NCBI GenBank assembly: GCA_963800415.1
Contig: CAWDBS010000005.1
Span: forward strand, 80,128-144,127
Source: Palsa-504 sp963800415
Lineage (GTDB): Bacteria > Actinomycetota > Actinomycetes > Streptosporangiales > Streptosporangiaceae
DNA: 64,000 nucleotides
Direction of reading: 5' to 3'
Positions 26,414 to 36,490 of this stretch are shown here, in pieces. The notes under the pieces were generated by a model. The model did no database searches and was not told where the DNA came from. It saw nothing but the letters and a program-made list of their open reading frames with translations. The stretch's first letter is position 1. Each line of letters starts with the position of its first letter. Position numbers and translations under genes: made by a program.

Positions 26414-27400
26414 GTGAGCGCTAGCTTTCCCGTCGCGCGTCCCCGGCGGCTGCGGCGCACGCCCGCCCTGCGGGCTCTGGTGGCCGAGACCTCGCTGCGC
26501 CCCGGTGACCTGGTGCTGCCCGTGTTCATCAAGGAGGGCATCAGCGAGCCGCGGCCGATCAGCTCGATGCCAGGCGTCGTCCAGCACACCAGGGACAGCC
26601 TGCGCAAGGCGGCTGCGGAGGCGGCCGGAGCGGGCGTGGGCGGGCTGATCGTCTTCGGCGTCCCCGCGGTCAAGGACGGCCGCGGCTCGGCCGCCGACGA
26701 CCCGGCGGGCATCTCCCAGCTCGCCCTGGCCGACCTGCGCGCCGAGGTCGGCGACGCCTGCGTCATCCTGGCCGACCTGTGCATGTGCGAGTACACCGAC
26801 CACGGCCACTGCGGTCTGCTCACCGAGGACGGCGACGTCAGCAACGACGCCACCCTCGAGCGGTACGCCGCCATCGCGGTCGCCCAGGCGGCAGCGGGCG
26901 CGCACCTGGTCGCGCCGAGCGGGATGATGGACGGCCAGGTGGCGGCGATCAGGGCGGCGCTGGATGCCGCGGGCCACGGCGACGTCGGGATCTGCGCCTA
27001 CTCGGCCAAGTACGCGTCCGGTTTCTACGGCCCGTTCCGCGAAGCCGCGGAGGGCGCGCCCGCGTTCGGCGACCGGGCCAGCCACCAGCAGGATCCGGCC
27101 AACGCCGTCGAGGCGCTCCGCGAGGCGGCGCTGGACATCGGCGAAGGCGCCGACATGGTGATGGTCAAGCCGGCCCTGGCCTACCTGGACATCATCAGGC
27201 GGGTCGCGGACTCGGTGACCGTACCGGTGGCGGCCTACCAGGTCAGCGGCGAGTTCGCGATGGTCGAGGCGGCGGCAGCCAACGGCTGGCTGGACCGGGA
27301 CCGGATCATCTCCGAGACACTCACCGCGATCCGCCGCGCGGGGGCGAGCGTCATCCTGACCTACTGGGCGGCCGAGGTGGCTCGCCGGCTGGGCCGTTGA
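26414..27400 (+). CDS. hemB: Delta-aminolevulinic acid dehydratase (porphobilinogen synthase)
   Basis: Joins two 5-aminolevulinates into porphobilinogen, 328 residues. The zinc-type active site is visible in DLCMCEYTDHGHCG (three cysteines), the first Schiff-base lysine region in YSAKYASGFYGPFR and the second in MVMVKPALAYLDII; YQVSGEFAM is also present. GTG 26414 is preceded by GGGAGGTACTGAC, a good ribosome-binding site. It follows hemD by 59 bases containing a short tandem repeat. Confidence 0.96.
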   Translation: MSASFPVARPRRLRRTPALRALVAETSLRPGDLVLPVFIKEGISEPRPISSMPGVVQHTRDSLRKAAAEAAGAGVGGLIVFGVPAVKDGRGSAADDPAGISQLALADLRAEVGDACVILADLCMCEYTDHGHCGLLTEDGDVSNDATLERYAAIAVAQAAAGAHLVAPSGMMDGQVAAIRAALDAAGHGDVGICAYSAKYASGFYGPFREAAEGAPAFGDRASHQQDPANAVEALREAALDIGEGADMVMVKPALAYLDIIRRVADSVTVPVAAYQVSGEFAMVEAAAANGWLDRDRIISETLTAIRRAGASVILTYWAAEVARRLGR

Positions 27401-27620
27401 GGCCTACGGTTCGGTTGTGCAAACTGTGACCGTCCGTGTCGGGCATACCTAGCGCAATGAGCCGAACGGCCTGTGGCTCGTGCCCTACGATAGGTAACAG
27501 GGATAGCCGGGCAGTGATACCCAGCCTCGTTCGGTATCCGCTGGATCTCGCGCGCCGGGAGAGCCGGTATTACGGCCGGTAGCCGCGCGCGGCAGCCAAC
27601 GACAGGAGTGACAGGGGCCT

Positions 27621-28295
27621 ATGGTCGACGTGGTGCGGCGCCGGGGTGGCAGGGTCCGCGGCCGGGCGGCGGAACGTCACCAGCCGCCCGGCGACGTGGC
27701 GGCGCAGTACGCGTCCATGGGCTGGCCGGTGTGCCTCGGCGCGCATACCTACCGTGGCACCCGCGCCGCGATGGAACCGGGGCGCGCGTGCTCGTGCGAC
27801 CGGGTGGGGTGCCCCGCGCCGGGCGCGCACCCCGTGTCGCCGGCCTGGCAGATGCAGGCGACCGTAGACCTCACTGTGATCCAGAGCTGGTGGGAAACCC
27901 GGCCGGAGGCGAATGTGATCCTCGTCACCGGCCGGGTTTTTGATGTGCTCGACGTGCCCGCCGCGGCCGGGTCGGCGGCGTTCGGGCAGCTGGAGGCGGC
28001 CGGGGTCCCCGTCGGCCCGGTCGCCGCGCTCGGCCAGGACCGGATGCTGTTCTTCGTGGTGACCAGGGGCTCGCCCGCCGACGAAGACGAGTGGTGGTCA
28101 TCCGGGCTTGACTGCGAGCCGGAAAGCGTCGTGGTGGGCCTGCGCTGGCACTGCCGGGACAGCTACGTACTGGCCCCGCCGTCCCGCGACGCGGCCGGCC
28201 TGGCCGCCCGCTGGCTCCGCCCGCCGCAGGAGCACCCGCTGCCGGACGCGCTGCGGCTGCTGGAGTACCTCGTCGACGCGTGTGAGGCGCCGTGA
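27621..28295 (+). CDS. Prim-Pol-like (bifunctional DNA primase/polymerase N-terminal) domain protein
   Basis: A 224-residue protein resembling stand-alone Prim-Pol N-terminal domains: AAQYASMGWPVCLGAHTY at the start, a Cys pair CSCDRVGCPAPGAHP, the helix QATVDLTVIQSWWETRPEANVILVTG and VFDVLDVPA. The usual catalytic acidic pair is not clearly conserved (DVLDVP is all I find), so polymerase activity is doubtful. Similar proteins sit beside hemL in other actinomycetes. Its stop overlaps the hemL start (GTGA). The 220 bases before it contain no gene that I can see. Confidence 0.65.
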   Translation: MVDVVRRRGGRVRGRAAERHQPPGDVAAQYASMGWPVCLGAHTYRGTRAAMEPGRACSCDRVGCPAPGAHPVSPAWQMQATVDLTVIQSWWETRPEANVILVTGRVFDVLDVPAAAGSAAFGQLEAAGVPVGPVAALGQDRMLFFVVTRGSPADEDEWWSSGLDCEPESVVVGLRWHCRDSYVLAPPSRDAAGLAARWLRPPQEHPLPDALRLLEYLVDACEAP

Positions 28296-29639
28296 CCGAC
28301 CCGGGCGTGGCGGAAGGCAGCGACTCGCTGTTCGCCCGGGCCCGCGAGGTCACCCCCGGCGGGGTGAACTCCCCGGTGCGGGCGTTCGGCGCGGTCGGCG
28401 GCGTGCCCCGGTTCATGGTCCGCGGCTCCGGGCCCTACCTGACCGACGTGGACGGGCGCGAGTACGTCGACCTGGTCTGCTCCTGGGGGCCGATGATCCT
28501 CGGGCACGCGCACCCGTCAGTCGTGGCCGCCGTCTCCGCCGCCGTGCGGGACGGTACCTCGTTCGGCACGGCCACCCCCGGTGAGGTGCTGCTGGCCGAG
28601 GAGATCGTCGCGCGCGCCCCGGTGGAGCAGGTCCGCCTGGTCAATTCGGGTACCGAGGCGACGATGTCGGCGGTCCGGCTGGCCCGCGGGTTCACCGGGC
28701 GCCCGCTGGTGGTCAAGTTCGCCGGGTGCTACCACGGGCATGTGGACGCGCTGCTCGCGGCCGCTGGGTTCCGGCGTGGCGACGTTCGGGCTGCCCGACT
28801 CGCCCGGCGTCACCGGAGCCGCGGCCGGGGACACCATCGTGCTGCCGTACAACGATTCTGACGCCGTGTCGTCCGTGTTCGCCGAGCGCGGCGCGTCGAT
28901 CGCCTGCGTCATCACCGAGGCCTGCCCGGCGAACATGGGCATCGTGCCGCCCGCGCCCGGGTTCAACGCCCTGCTCGCCTCGCTGTGCCGGTCGGCCGGC
29001 GCCCTGCTGATCATGGACGAGGTGCTGACCGGGTTCCGGGTGACCTCCTCGGGCTGGTACGGCGTCGACGGCGTGGCCGGCGACCTGGTGACGTTCGGCA
29101 AGGTGATGGGCGGCGGGCTGCCTGCCGCGGCGTTCGGCGGGCGCGCCGAGGTCATGTCGCGGCTCGCGCCGGCCGGGCCGGTCTACCAGGCCGGCACGCT
29201 GTCCGGTAACCCGCTGGCGGTCGCGGCCGGGCTCGCCACCCTGCGGTCGTGCACCGCCGAGGTGTACGCGCGGGTCGATGACGCCGCCGCCGCCGTGGCG
29301 AAGCTCGCGTCCTCGGCGCTCACCGCAGCTAGTGTGCCGTTCTGGCTATCGCAAGCAGGGAGCCTGTTCTCGGTGTTCCTGGGCCGGACGGCGCCGGTGC
29401 GGTCGTTCGCCGACGCGAAGGACCAGTCGGCCGCCGCCTACGCCGCGTTCTTCCACGCCATGCTCGACCGCGGCGTGTACCTGCCGCCGTCGCCTTTCGA
29501 GGCATGGTTCGTGTCCGCCGCGCACGACGACGCTGCCCTGGCGCGCATTGCCGACGCCCTGCCGGCCGCCGCCGCGGCCGCCGCCGCGGTCCTGCGGCCG
29601 GGCGTGGGCGGATCGAGATCCCTGGCTGACCTGGACTAG
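28292..29639 (+). CDS. hemL: Glutamate-1-semialdehyde 2,1-aminomutase (frameshifted near 28,772)
   Basis: PLP enzyme turning glutamate-1-semialdehyde into 5-aminolevulinate. The first frame holds FARAREVTPGGVNSPVRAFG, DLVCSWGPMILGHAHP and GTEATMSAVRLARGFTGR up to CYHGHVDALLAAAG; the second frame resumes at GSGVATFGLPDSPGVT and runs through LIMDEVLTGFRV and the PLP-lysine segment TFGKVMGGGLPAAAFGG. An extra T in GGGTTCCGG near 28,772 explains the shift. Both halves are strongly conserved and the gene is essential for C5 heme synthesis, so a sequencing indel is more likely than loss. Confidence 0.93.
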
Positions 29640-29655
29640 GTAAGCTGGCCGGGCT

Positions 29656-30292
29656 ATGTCCGACTCAACCATCGTCCACCTGCTCAGGCACGGCGAGGTG
29701 GAAAACCCCGCCGGAATCATCTACGGCCGCCTGCCTGGATACCACCTGTCCGCGAACGGCCGCTCGATGGCCAGCGCCGCGGCGGACTTCTTCGCCGAGC
29801 GAGCGGTGGTGGCACTGTTCTGCTCTCCGCTCGAGCGGGCCCAGGAGACCGCGCGCCCGGTGGCGGAGCGGCTCGGGCTCGAGATCGTGACCGACGACCG
29901 GCTGATCGAGTCGTGGAACCATTTCGAGGGCCTGAAGTTCGGCGTGGGTGACGGGTCGCTGCGCCGCCCGGCGCACTGGCCGTACCTGATCAACCCGTTC
30001 CGGCCGTCCTGGGGCGAGCCGTACCACGACGTCGCGGCCAGGATGCTCGCCATGATGGAGACCGCGCGGGAAGCCGCGGCCGGCGCAGGAGGCGGTGTGC
30101 GTCAGCCACCAGCTGCCCATCTGGGTGACCCGGCGGATGGCCGAGAGCAAGCGGCTGTGGCACAACCCGGCCACCCGGGAGTGCGCGCTGGGCAGCGTGA
30201 CCAGCTTCACCTATTCAGGCGACCGGCTCACCGGGGTCTACTACACCGTGCCGGCCCGGAGACAGGTGACTCAGGGCGATGCGGCACAATAG
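29656..30292 (+). CDS. Histidine phosphatase family protein (frameshifted near 30,085)
   Basis: Phosphoglycerate-mutase-like phosphatase. The catalytic RHG motif is at the N-terminus (VHLLRHGEVENPAGIIYGRL) with the second arginine/glutamate region at LFCSPLERAQETARPVAERLG. After TAREAAAGAG the frame shifts and the C-terminal HQ-type motif is read as VCVSHQLPIWVTRRM, ending at 30,292. The substrate is unknown. The position between hemL and the cytochrome c maturation genes is conserved in actinomycetes. Confidence 0.85.
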
Positions 30293-30350
30293 TGCGGTAC
30301 TACCCCCTGTAGGAGATCGCAAGGGTCTGCCCGTGCTGAGCCTCGTGTTG

Positions 30351-30411
30351 AGAGCCCTCTCCCGGCAGAGCCCTCTCCCGGAGAGCTCTGTCGTCGAGGG
30401 CTCTGTCGTTG
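30351..30411 (+). repeat. Short tandem and inverted repeats before tlpA
   Basis: AGAGCCCTCTCCCGG is present twice (30351-30365 and 30367-30381), followed by two copies of a related 15-mer, AGAGCTCTGTCGTCG and AGGGCTCTGTCGTTG. AGAGCCCTC and GAGGGCTCT are inverted, so a hairpin is possible. The last copy reaches the TTG start of tlpA. Confidence 0.75.
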
Positions 30412-30993
30412 CGGACCGGCCGCCGCACGGTCGTGCTGGCGGCGGCCGTGCTCACCGGGGTGCTGCTGGCCGTGGTGCTGGTGACTGGCTGGGCGGGCAG
30501 CGGGAAGAGCGACGTGACCACGGTCGACGGCAACGCCAGCGCGGTCCTCTACTCGGCCGGGCACCGCCCGCTGGCGCCTGAGTTCACCGCTACCACCCTG
30601 ACCGGTTCGAAGCTGAGCTTCTCGTCTTACCGGGGCAAGGTGGTCGTGCTCAACTTCTGGGGATCATGGTGCGTGCCGTGCCGTGAGGAGGCCTCGACCC
30701 TGTCCGCGGTGGCCGCGCAGTACCAGCCGTCCGGGGTATCTTTCCTCGGCGTGGACGTGCGGGACACGGCGGCTAGCGCCGAGGCGTTCGCGCACAGCTT
30801 CCACATCCCCTATCCGAGCGTCAGCGATCCCAGTTCGGCGATCACGCTGGATTTCACCGCCGTGGTGCCGATCGCCGGGACCCCGACCACGCTGGTGATC
30901 GACCGTACCGGGCACGTCGCGGGCGCGGTCTTCGGCACTGCCACGTATCCGGAACTGACCGCGATCCTCGCGAAGGTCACCGCGAAGGGGTGA
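30409..30993 (+). CDS. TlpA/ResA-family thiol-disulfide oxidoreductase
   Basis: Membrane-anchored thioredoxin-like protein, 194 residues. One N-terminal helix (VVLAAAVLTGVLLAVVLVTG) anchors it outside the cell; the active site is WCVPC at residues 87-91, with cis-Pro in GTPTTLVIDRTGHVAG. It probably keeps apocytochrome c cysteines reduced for heme attachment by ResB/CcsB. The only plausible start is TTG 30409, inside a repeated sequence, so the exact start is uncertain. resB follows after 4 bases. Confidence 0.88.
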   Translation: MRTGRRTVVLAAAVLTGVLLAVVLVTGWAGSGKSDVTTVDGNASAVLYSAGHRPLAPEFTATTLTGSKLSFSSYRGKVVVLNFWGSWCVPCREEASTLSAVAAQYQPSGVSFLGVDVRDTAASAEAFAHSFHIPYPSVSDPSSAITLDFTAVVPIAGTPTTLVIDRTGHVAGAVFGTATYPELTAILAKVTAKG

Positions 30994-30997
30994 GCCG

Positions 30998-32703
30998 ATG
31001 ACCGATGTGCGCGCACCGGAAACGGACCCCTTCGACCCGGCGGCCGAGCGGGAGGACCAGCCACGCCCGGGCCCGGCGTCGCCGGGCGGTGGCACGTTCG
31101 GGCTCGCCGACTGGCTGAAGTGGGCGTGGCGGCAGCTCACCTCGATGCGGATCGCGCTGATCTTGCTGTTCCTGCTGGCCCTGGGCAGCGTGCCCGGGTC
31201 GATGCTGCCGCAGCAGGGCAACAACCCATCCGGCGTTCAGCAGTACTACGCGTCGCATCCGGCTCTCGCGCCCTGGCTGAGCCGCTTCGGGCTCTTCAAC
31301 GTCTTCGGCGCGCCCTGGTTCGCCGCCATCTACCTGCTGCTGTTCGCCTCCCTCGTCGGCTGCGTGGTGCCGCGTACCGTCCGGCTGGCCGGCTCGGCGC
31401 GGACGCTGCCGCCGCGCGCCCCGCGCCACCTGGCCAGGCTGCCCAGGTCCGCCGAGTACGGCACCGCGCTGCCACCCGGCGACGCGGTCGAGGTGGCGGC
31501 CCGGGTGCTGTCCGGTCACGGGTTCCGGCTCCGCCGGCCCGCGGACGCCGCCGGTCCCGCAGCGGCCGCCGGAGTCCCGCGGATGGCGGTCATTGGGTCT
31601 CGGCGGAGAAGGGGTACCTCAGGGAGGCCGGCAACCTGCTCTTCCACCTGGCGCTGCTCGGCGTGCTGGTGTCGGTCGCGCTCGGCGGGCTGTTCGGCTA
31701 CAAGGCCGACCGGCTGCTGGTGCAGGGCCAGTCGTTCGCCGACACCGCGAGCGCGCTCGATGAGTTCCACCCGGGCCGGTTCGTCACCGCCGCCGATCTC
31801 GGCCCGTTCACGATCACGCTGGACAGGTTCGACGCCAGCTACATCTCCTCCGGTCAGCAGCGCGGCCAGCCGTCCGCCTTCGACGCGCAGGTCAGCTACA
31901 CCGAGCAGCCGGGCGGCCCGGCCCGCACCGGCCACCTGGAGGTCAACCGGCCGCTGTCGGTCGACGGCGCGAAGGTGTACCTGATCGGACACGGGTACGC
32001 GCCGGAGTTCCGGGTCACCGACGCCCGCGGACACGTGGTGTACAACCAGCCCACGCCGTTCATCGCGGGCGCGTCAGGGAACTTCCTGTCCGAGGGCGTG
32101 GTGAAGGTCCCCGACGCCCAGCCGGAGCAGCTCGGCTTCACCGGCGTCTTCGTGCCGACCGCGGTGGACGTCGGCGGCACGCTCGAGTCGGTGTTCCCCG
32201 CCGCCGACAACCCGGTGGTGAGCCTGATCGCCTACGCCGGGAACCTGGGCATGAACACCGGCGCCCCGCAGTCCGTCTACCAGCTGGACACCAGCGGGAT
32301 GCAGCGGCTGACGGCCAGCCCGCAGGTGCTTGTGCCGGGCCAGTCGCTGAAGCTGCCGGGTGGCCGGGGCACGATCACGTTCACCGGCTACGTCCCCTGG
32401 GTGAGCCTGGCCATCACGCACGACCCGGGCCAGCTGCCCGCCCTGATCTGCGGCATCGCCGCCCTGGGCGGGCTGCTGCTGTCGTTCATGGTCCGCCGCA
32501 GGCGGGTCTTCGTCCGCGCCCGGGCCGCGGCCCGGACGGCACCACGGTGCAGGTCGGCGGCCTGGCCCGTACCGACGCCAGCGGCGGCTTCGAGGCCGAG
32601 TTCGCCGCACTGGCCGCCGAGCTCAGGTCGGCCCACGAGCAAGCCGCCCCGGCTCAGCCAGCACAGCAGCAAGCAGCATCAACGTCAACACGAGGGAGAG
32701 TGA
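30998..32703 (+). CDS. resB: Cytochrome c biogenesis protein ResB (frameshifted)
   Basis: Membrane component of the system II heme-attachment machinery. The first frame shows LKWAWRQLTSMRIALILLFLLALGSVPGS and the second helix FAAIYLLLFASLVGCVVPRT. Near 31,590 the frame shifts and continues with VSAEKGYLREAGNLLFHLALLG, then a long extracytoplasmic domain and a last helix (ALICGIAALGGLLLSFMVRRRRVF). A second shift near 32,530 is suggested because the conserved tail (GPDGTTVQVGGLARTD) is in another frame. The indels are probably assembly errors. No ccdA gene lies between tlpA and resB. Confidence 0.88.
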
Positions 32704-32709
32704 GGGGCC

Positions 32710-33810
32710 ATGCCCGTCAACGTTGCCCTGGGCCACGTCAGCAACGCCTTCCTGATCGCGGCGCTGGTCATCTACTCTCTCTCGGTGATCGCGTTCGCCG
32801 GCGACTTCGCCTTCGGCCGGCCGCGCCGGGCGGCCGCGGCTCGGGGGGAGCAGGCCCAGGACCGGGCCGTGGCCCTGGCCTCCGTCGGCGCGACCGGGGC
32901 CACGGCGCCGGCGGCCGGCTCCCGCAGCTCCGGCGGCTCCCGGCGCGGCTCCCGGGCGGCTCCCGGGGCGGCGCCCGACCGCCCCGCCGGCGGGGCCGAC
33001 TCGATGCCCGAGCCGACGGTTCCCGCGCTGCGCGCGATCCGCGAGGCCGGCCGCTGGGTGCTGGCGGCGGTGGCGCTCAGCTCGGCCGGGGTGGCGGCGC
33101 ATACCACCGCCGTCATCACCCGCGGGCTGGCGGTGCACCGGGCGCCCTGGGGCAACATGTACGAGTTCGTCACCGCCCTGACCTGCGTCGCCGCGATCTT
33201 CTTCCTGTCCGTGATGATCCGTTACCGGGCCTGGTCCCTGGGCGTCTTCGTGATGGGCGCGGTGGTGGTCATACTGGGGCTCGCCGAGACGCTCATCTAC
33301 ACCGCGGCCGGGGAACTCGTCCCGGCCCTGCAGTCGTACTGGCTGGATATCCACGTCACCGCGTTGACGCTGGCGACCGGCATCTTCTTCGTCGCCGCGG
33401 TGCTCGGCTGCGTCTACCTCTGGGTCGACCGGTACACCAGGCGGGTGGCGGCCGGCCGGGCCGCGCCGGGTAACGGGATCGTCCGCAGGCTGCCGAGCAT
33501 CGAGCAGCTCGACCGGCTCACCTACCGGACCATCGTGTTCGGCTTCCCGGTCTGGACGTTCGGCGTCATCGCGGGCGCGATCTGGGCCGACCAGGCCTGG
33601 GGCCGGTACTGGGGCTGGGACCCGGTGGAAACCTGGGCCTTCATCACCTGGGTGCTCTACGCCGCGTTCCTGCACGCCAGGGCCACTGCGGGCTGGCGCG
33701 GCCGCCGGGCCCACTATGTCCAGCTGCTCGGCTTCGCCAGCCTGATCTTCAACATCCTGGTCGTGCAGGTGTTCATCGCCGGACTGCACTCCTACGCCGG
33801 CGTGAGCTAA
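32710..33810 (+). CDS. ccsB: Cytochrome c biogenesis protein CcsB/ResC
   Basis: Heme-handling membrane protein that works with ResB in cytochrome c maturation, 366 residues. The signature tryptophan-rich motif WGRYWGWDPVETW (near residue 297) is intact, with further helices before and after and heme-ligand histidines such as in RGLAVHRAPWGNMYEF. A 60-residue Ala/Gly/Ser/Arg-rich loop near residues 45-100 is an insertion. The ATG is preceded by GAGGGG. Confidence 0.95.
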   Translation: MPVNVALGHVSNAFLIAALVIYSLSVIAFAGDFAFGRPRRAAAARGEQAQDRAVALASVGATGATAPAAGSRSSGGSRRGSRAAPGAAPDRPAGGADSMPEPTVPALRAIREAGRWVLAAVALSSAGVAAHTTAVITRGLAVHRAPWGNMYEFVTALTCVAAIFFLSVMIRYRAWSLGVFVMGAVVVILGLAETLIYTAAGELVPALQSYWLDIHVTALTLATGIFFVAAVLGCVYLWVDRYTRRVAAGRAAPGNGIVRRLPSIEQLDRLTYRTIVFGFPVWTFGVIAGAIWADQAWGRYWGWDPVETWAFITWVLYAAFLHARATAGWRGRRAHYVQLLGFASLIFNILVVQVFIAGLHSYAGVS

Positions 33811-33815
33811 GGCCC

Positions 33816-34229
33816 TCAGACCTCTTCGCCGGCCTGCGAGTTGCCGCGGATCGCGCGGGCGAGCGCGCGGAGGAACTCCGGGTCGTCGTCCGGCCCCTTG
33901 GGCGCGGCCCGGCCAGCGTCGGCGGCCCTGGCCCGTCCGGCGGGATGACGCGCTACGGCATCGTCCGCGGCGGTCCATCGTCCGGTTCGAAAGTGGTTGT
34001 CGCCCGGGTCACCGGGGTGCGGCCCGGGCGGGACCGATGGGCCGCGGGCCGGCTCCCTGACGATGAGCCAGGCGATGGCCCCGCCGATGAACGTCAGGGT
34101 GATGACGGCGATCCAGGCCGGCTTGGACATGCCCCGGCACTCGGCGGCCGGCGTCACTATGGCATCTGTCAGGCAGTAAAGCCAGAAGCCCATCATGAAC
34201 AGGGCAAACAGGGTACCGGACAGCAGCAT
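33816..34229 (-). CDS. PLD nuclease N-terminal-like membrane protein
   Basis: A 137-residue protein with two N-terminal transmembrane helices: MLLSGTLFALFMMGFWLYCL and KPAWIAVITLTFIGGAIAWL with the following IVREP. This is the PLDc_N pattern seen at the start of cardiolipin synthases and in small stand-alone proteins. The rest is a hydrophilic, Pro/Ala/Arg-rich tail ending FLRALARAIRG. It converges with ccsB, leaving five bases between the stops. Function unknown. Confidence 0.8.
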   Translation of the reverse strand: MLLSGTLFALFMMGFWLYCLTDAIVTPAAECRGMSKPAWIAVITLTFIGGAIAWLIVREPARGPSVPPGPHPGDPGDNHFRTGRWTAADDAVARHPAGRARAADAGRAAPKGPDDDPEFLRALARAIRGNSQAGEEV

Positions 34230-34383
34230 GGCGGAAGCCTAACCTCAGGCGTCTGCGCCACGGGCGGGAATAAGTCAACTTCCACGCCGGACCGCTGCTA
34301 CCGGCCGTTAGGCATCATCAGGTGACGGGGCGGGCGAACTCGGCATACGCTGGCCGTCAGGCAACAGAGCAGGAGAACGGTAC

Positions 34384-35608
34384 ATGCGGCTAAGGTTGTT
34401 CGACCGCATCCGTCGGCTCGCTCACCCCCGCAGGCCCCCGGCCGAGACCGCTCCGGGGGTTTCCGGTGCTCAGGGCAGGCATCGCCACCGCCGCCGTCGC
34501 GGGCCTGCCACGGCGCCAGGTGTGCCGGGCTTCCCGGACGACCGGGGCAACTGGGACGGGCCGGATCCGGCGCGCGGCCGGGCGCCCGGGCCCGCCGATC
34601 GGCCCGCGCCCGGCGGGCCGCCCGCCGAGCTGACGCACACCGCCGCACCCTGGCCAGGCGAGTCACCGGTAGCGGAAACGCCGTTCGCGCCGGGCACTCG
34701 CCGGGAGGCTGGGCACGCCCGCGGTGCGCGCCGGGGCGGCCAGGGCGCGGATCCGCGAAGCGCCCCCGGAGGCCGCGCCGCCGGTATCGGCCGCGCCCGG
34801 GCCTCAGGCGCGCTGGCAGGAAACGGCGGAGCCGGGTCCGGCGCAGGCTACCGCGCGGGCGGATGCCCGGGCGGCGGAGCTCGCCCGGGTCGCGGCCGGC
34901 GTCCCGCGTCAGCCTGACGGGCTCGGGCGCTCTGCCTGGCGGCCCGCCGTGGCGGCCGCGCACGCCGGGCTGCCGTTCGCGGCCGCGCATCCGCGGGAGC
35001 GGCCGCGGGCCGCGGACGGCCGCAGGAACTGCGGCTCGCTCGAGGCCATCCTGTGGCGGCAATGGGACCCGGCGTCGCCGCCGCCCCGGGAGGTGGTGGC
35101 GGCCGTCGACCGGCTGGCCGAGCTGCCCGTGCGGATCAAGGAAAAGCTCGCTGACGGCCTCGACGCCATCTTCATCGGCCCGGGCGGCGTGCCGGAACTC
35201 GATGATATGACCAGCTTGCGCGGCGTCCGGCTGCCGTCCGGGCGGGCCACCTGGGATGCCTGTGCGGGCGCCTACGGGGAACGCAAGATCGTGGTCGGCT
35301 CCCGGCCGTCCCCGACCCCGGACGTGATGTGCCACGAGGTCGGGCACGCGCTCGACGATCTCGACAGTCCGCCAGGTAAATGGCAATCCGACTCAGCGGA
35401 GTTCCGCATGCTCTACGATCAATGTCAGCCACATTTCGCCAGTGATTTCCACCGGCAGCCCGGTGGCCTGGGGCGCAAGGAGTTCTTCGCGGACGCGTTC
35501 GCCGCGATCGCGTCCCGGCAGCGGCCGGCTCTCGTGGACATGCTGAGCGGGGATACCCGGACGGCACTGCAGGTCATGCTGTATTTCAACCGGCGCTATG
35601 GCATCTAG
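34384..35608 (+). CDS. HExxH metalloprotease, ATLF-like (probable frameshift)
   Basis: Putative zinc protease related to the anthrax-lethal-factor-like (ATLF) domain group. The catalytic domain, from about 35,000, shows LAELPVRIKEKLADGLDAIF and then CHEVGHALDD, the HExxH zinc site, followed by EFFADAFAAI, whose glutamate is a likely third ligand. The N-terminal part is Pro/Arg/Ala-rich. ATG 34384 has GGAG upstream, but the frame must change near 34,730 to reach the protease frame. No signal peptide is visible. Substrate unknown; toxin-like secretion is possible but unsupported. Confidence 0.7.
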
Positions 35609-35619
35609 GGTGATCAGCG

Positions 35620-35895
35620 ATGTTTGTCATACGACTGCCGAACGGGAACCTCATGGTCCCGCAGACCGCGACGGGCAACGACGGGCGCGTCCTCGGCGAC
35701 GTGTACGTGGAGATCGGGCCCCAGGACGCCGATTACTCCCGGCTGGCCGAGCAGGCGCTGACCCCTGAAGAAGCCGAGCAGCGCCGTGACCGGTGGCGGC
35801 AGGACGACGAGGCCCTGCGCCAGGAGTTCCTCGAGTTCGCGCGGCTGAACGGCGAGCACACATGGCAGGACGCCGCGGACGGCGAAGAGTCCTGA
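35620..35895 (+). CDS. Small hypothetical acidic protein
   Basis: A 91-residue, acidic and soluble protein starting MFVIRLPNGNLMVPQTATG and ending in a charged helix (LTPEEAEQRRDRWRQDDEALRQEFLEF). It begins 11 bases after the HExxH protease gene and is probably co-transcribed, so it may be a partner or inhibitor of that protein; this is inference from position. I recognise no family. Confidence 0.6.
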   Translation: MFVIRLPNGNLMVPQTATGNDGRVLGDVYVEIGPQDADYSRLAEQALTPEEAEQRRDRWRQDDEALRQEFLEFARLNGEHTWQDAADGEES

Positions 35896-36011
35896 ACCTG
35901 CGGCGCAGACGTCGGCAAGTCAGCCGGGCGCCAGAACATCTGAGGAATCCCGACGAAACCCCCCACAGAGCCCCCTGGAACCCCCCGGTCGAACAGAACC
36001 TCGGCTGTCGG

Positions 36012-36221
36012 TCAGGCCGCCGGGTGGCCTTGCGGTGATGGTTCGCTGTCGCCGCGCAGCAGCGCCCGTACCTCGGACTCGCGGAACCTGCGGTGTCCCC
36101 CCGGAGTCCGGATGCTCGTGATGCGCCCGGAGGCCGCCCAGCGGGTGACGGTCTTCGGATCCACCCGGAACAGTGCGGCCACCTCTCCAGGCGTGAGCAG
36201 GCGCTCGTTGTTGCCGTCCAC
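36012..36221 (-). CDS. bldC: Developmental regulator BldC
   Basis: A 69-residue MerR-like DNA-binding protein. LLTPGEVAALFRVDPKTVTR and RWAASGRITSIRTPGGHRRF with EVRALL are nearly identical to Streptomyces BldC, which binds direct repeats and delays sporulation genes. Start GTG 36221 has a strong site, GGAGGAG, just upstream. The gap to 36,490 (about 270 bases) should hold its promoter; nothing else is recognised there. The gene is intact. Confidence 0.95.
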   Translation of the reverse strand: MDGNNERLLTPGEVAALFRVDPKTVTRWAASGRITSIRTPGGHRRFRESEVRALLRGDSEPSPQGHPAA

Positions 36222-36490
36222 GTTCAGTCTCCTCCGACTGTCTCCCTTGAGCCTCTGGTCAGATGTCCCTCTAGTTTGGCGCTGAACGAGTACTTTCTAC
36301 CTAGATTTCTGGAAATTTGGTCAGCGTTTCGCGGACGACAGAGCGGTAAATGGTAGCGACTGCATGACTTTTAGTAATAAGAGCATCGGCTCGCGGGTGT
36401 TACGCCAGCGCTGGAACTGGCCCAGGCCGGCGCCGGGAGCTGGACGACAATGGCGTCCGGCGGACGCGACGCATACAGGACAGGGAAACG

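Noticed and set aside
32547..33473. 308-residue plus-strand frame overlapping resB and ccsB
   Set aside because: Only its first roughly 50 residues match the ResB tail, and the rest is a shadow of ccsB.
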